Source: Rahnella sikkimica
Lineage (GTDB): Bacteria > Pseudomonadota > Gammaproteobacteria > Enterobacterales > Enterobacteriaceae
Assembly: GCF_002951615.1 (NCBI RefSeq)
Contig: NZ_CP019062.1
Location: 3,472,001-3,536,000 of the forward strand
Length of the DNA: 64,000 bases
Reading direction: 5' to 3'
Shown: positions 62,841 to 64,000 of the stretch, piece after piece
How positions within the stretch are numbered: the first letter of the stretch is position 1
Layout: every line of letters starts with the position of its first letter
Program-made: the position numbers and the translations under genes
The notes under the pieces: model-generated
What the model was told of the DNA's origin: nothing
The model's input: only the letters and a program-made list of their open reading frames with translations
The model's database searches: none

Positions 62841-64000
62841 TCAAAATCCTTCAATTCTTTTCAGCATATACGGGTAGAAAGGATTGGAAGAAACGCGCAT
62901 CAGTTGATCCATGCTCACCACCAGCGCACCATTTTCACCCCGCGCAGCCAGCGTCCCCAGATGAATACCGAATTGCGCCGGGCCTTGCGGATTGCGTCCG
63001 TAAAGCGAATCATCCGTCGGGAAAGGCAACGCAACATGCGATAACGAATAGAATTCAGAAGGATAATTCAGCCCCAGCGGGCTGCTGCTGACCGTGCCCT
63101 GCCCTGCCTGCGTAACCTGCGCAATCGCTGCAGCGTCATCCGGCGAGGCATTGGTAACAATGGTCGTCTGATACTTGCGCGGTGCCGCAGGCAGCAGGCG
63201 TTCCACGGCGGTATCCGCCGCAGGGCGCAGCAACGGGCCGACGTAAGCGCTGCGGTTAATATCAAACAACACCAGCTGGCTGCCGTTGGCGGGGAGCTGA
63301 TTAAATAATGCCGTAACCACCGCGCGGGTGCTGACAGTGGAATCAATCACCGACTGGAAAGCCAGCAGCGGCGGCAATTGCGCCAGCTTACCGGCCTGCG
63401 CATCCTCGCTGATTTGCTGCTGCAAAGCCTGCGTGAGCAGATAAGACTGCCGCGCCGCTTTCACCGGAAATGAATTGTATTTAAACGGATTAAATTCTGG
63501 CATCAGATTCAGCCAGGCAGTTTTGGCGAAGGCCGGGAAAATCGACGGCCAGCCCGCGTATCCGGCGAAACGCGCAAAGCTTGTGACGCCGATCATTGGA
63601 GAAATCAGCACCACGCGCGTCGGGCGCACCAGCGATTTATCATCCAATGTATCCAGCGTGTATTTCATCGCCAGCGCACCACCGTTAGAGAAACCGACGA
63701 TCTGCAACGGGACATTTTCACCGGCCGCACGCTGTGCTTCTCTCACCGCCAGCCGCGTGGCCGCCAGCCATTGTTCCCAGTCAACGCGCGTCAGCCCGCC
63801 CGGCACGGTTCCATGCCCCGGCAGACGAATGCCTACCGCCACAAAACCGCGGCGACGATAATCTTCTGCAATATGACGCAGGCTGTAGGGCGAGTCGGTC
63901 AGGCCGTGTAATAACACCACCGCACCGACCGGTTTACCGTCAGGCATCAGCTCATACGACCGGTTCCAGTCCTGCGCAAAATGTTCAGGATAAACCGGGC
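62841..64000 (-). CDS. Alpha/beta hydrolase, 5' end cut by window edge
   Basis: At least 386 residues on the minus strand; the frame is open to the right edge (PVYPEHFAQDWNRSYELMPD precedes the first visible Met at 63947), so the true start lies outside. The oxyanion-hole segment VVLLHGLTDSPYSLRHIA, the GxSxG-like nucleophile elbow IVGFSNGGALAMKY and the C-terminal histidine candidate EFYSLSHVALPFPTDD mark an alpha/beta hydrolase related to lysophospholipases or carboxylesterases. The natural substrate is unknown. It ends 52 bp before the ohrR operator, with no link to ohr evident. Confidence 0.85.
   Translation of the reverse strand, partial: PVYPEHFAQDWNRSYELMPDGKPVGAVVLLHGLTDSPYSLRHIAEDYRRRGFVAVGIRLPGHGTVPGGLTRVDWEQWLAATRLAVREAQRAAGENVPLQIVGFSNGGALAMKYTLDTLDDKSLVRPTRVVLISPMIGVTSFARFAGYAGWPSIFPAFAKTAWLNLMPEFNPFKYNSFPVKAARQSYLLTQALQQQISEDAQAGKLAQLPPLLAFQSVIDSTVSTRAVVTALFNQLPANGSQLVLFDINRSAYVGPLLRPAADTAVERLLPAAPRKYQTTIVTNASPDDAAAIAQVTQAGQGTVSSSPLGLNYPSEFYSLSHVALPFPTDDSLYGRNPQGPAQFGIHLGTLAARGENGALVVSMDQLMRVSSNPFYPYMLKRIEGF

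Overview
The window reads as a chromosome segment of a gamma-proteobacterium of the order Enterobacterales. The gene content, the order of many blocks relative to Escherichia coli K-12 and an interspersed repeat of a kind I recall from Yersinia/Serratia/Rahnella genomes suggest a Rahnella-like or Serratia-like genus. That placement is an inference from recall of protein families, not from a search. Almost all of the 64 kb is coding.

Layout. 1-3128 (minus): part of a type I restriction-modification locus, hsdM-hsdS followed by a RhuM-family gene cut by the left edge. 3310-4563: an NCS1 (CytX-like) permease. 4604-14607: a glycoside-use locus made of the E. coli ebgRAC-ygjI genes (plus) and ygjJK (minus, divergent). 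14677-18343 (minus): two tandem malate:quinone oxidoreductase genes. 18646-21115 (minus): a four-gene operon of cytochrome b561, small TPR protein, ECF sigma factor (apparently starting at AUU) and anti-sigma factor. 21423-22169: the c-di-GMP flagellar brake ycgR behind a clear sigma-28 promoter. 22194-24381: an SDR gene split by a full-length IS4-family element with perfect target duplications.

24507-58469 follows the E. coli order yhjC-yhjD-yhjE-(insert)-yhjG-pdeH-kdgK-yhjJ-dctA-pdeK-bcs-dpp. The insert between yhjE and yhjG carries cdh and a higBA toxin-antitoxin pair. pdeH also has a sigma-28 promoter. A 570-bp imperfect inverted-repeat structure with no recognisable gene lies between kdgK and yhjJ. 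The cellulose operon (40813-52645) is the bcsD-containing type (bcsO-Q-A-B-C-D-Z), unlike the E. coli K-12 bcsRQABZC. dppABCDF (58469 to 52777, minus) follows. Then come a truncated LysR gene, tRNA-Pro(UGG), eptB, an ohr/ohrR organic-peroxide pair with matching operators, and an alpha/beta hydrolase cut by the right edge.

How it works together. Four c-di-GMP players (YcgR, PdeH, PdeK and the PilZ domain of BcsA) sit within 24 kb of one another. Two of them are wired to the flagellar sigma factor, so this is a motility-to-cellulose switch region. The ebg/ygj block looks like a complete route for an unknown galactoside/glucoside, from outer-membrane channel and inner-membrane permease to a beta- and an alpha-glycosidase. 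I found no CRISPR array, prophage or rRNA operon. The least explained items are the long inverted repeat at 34272-34839, the AUU-start ECF operon and the BcsR-like, repeat-bearing BcsO protein.
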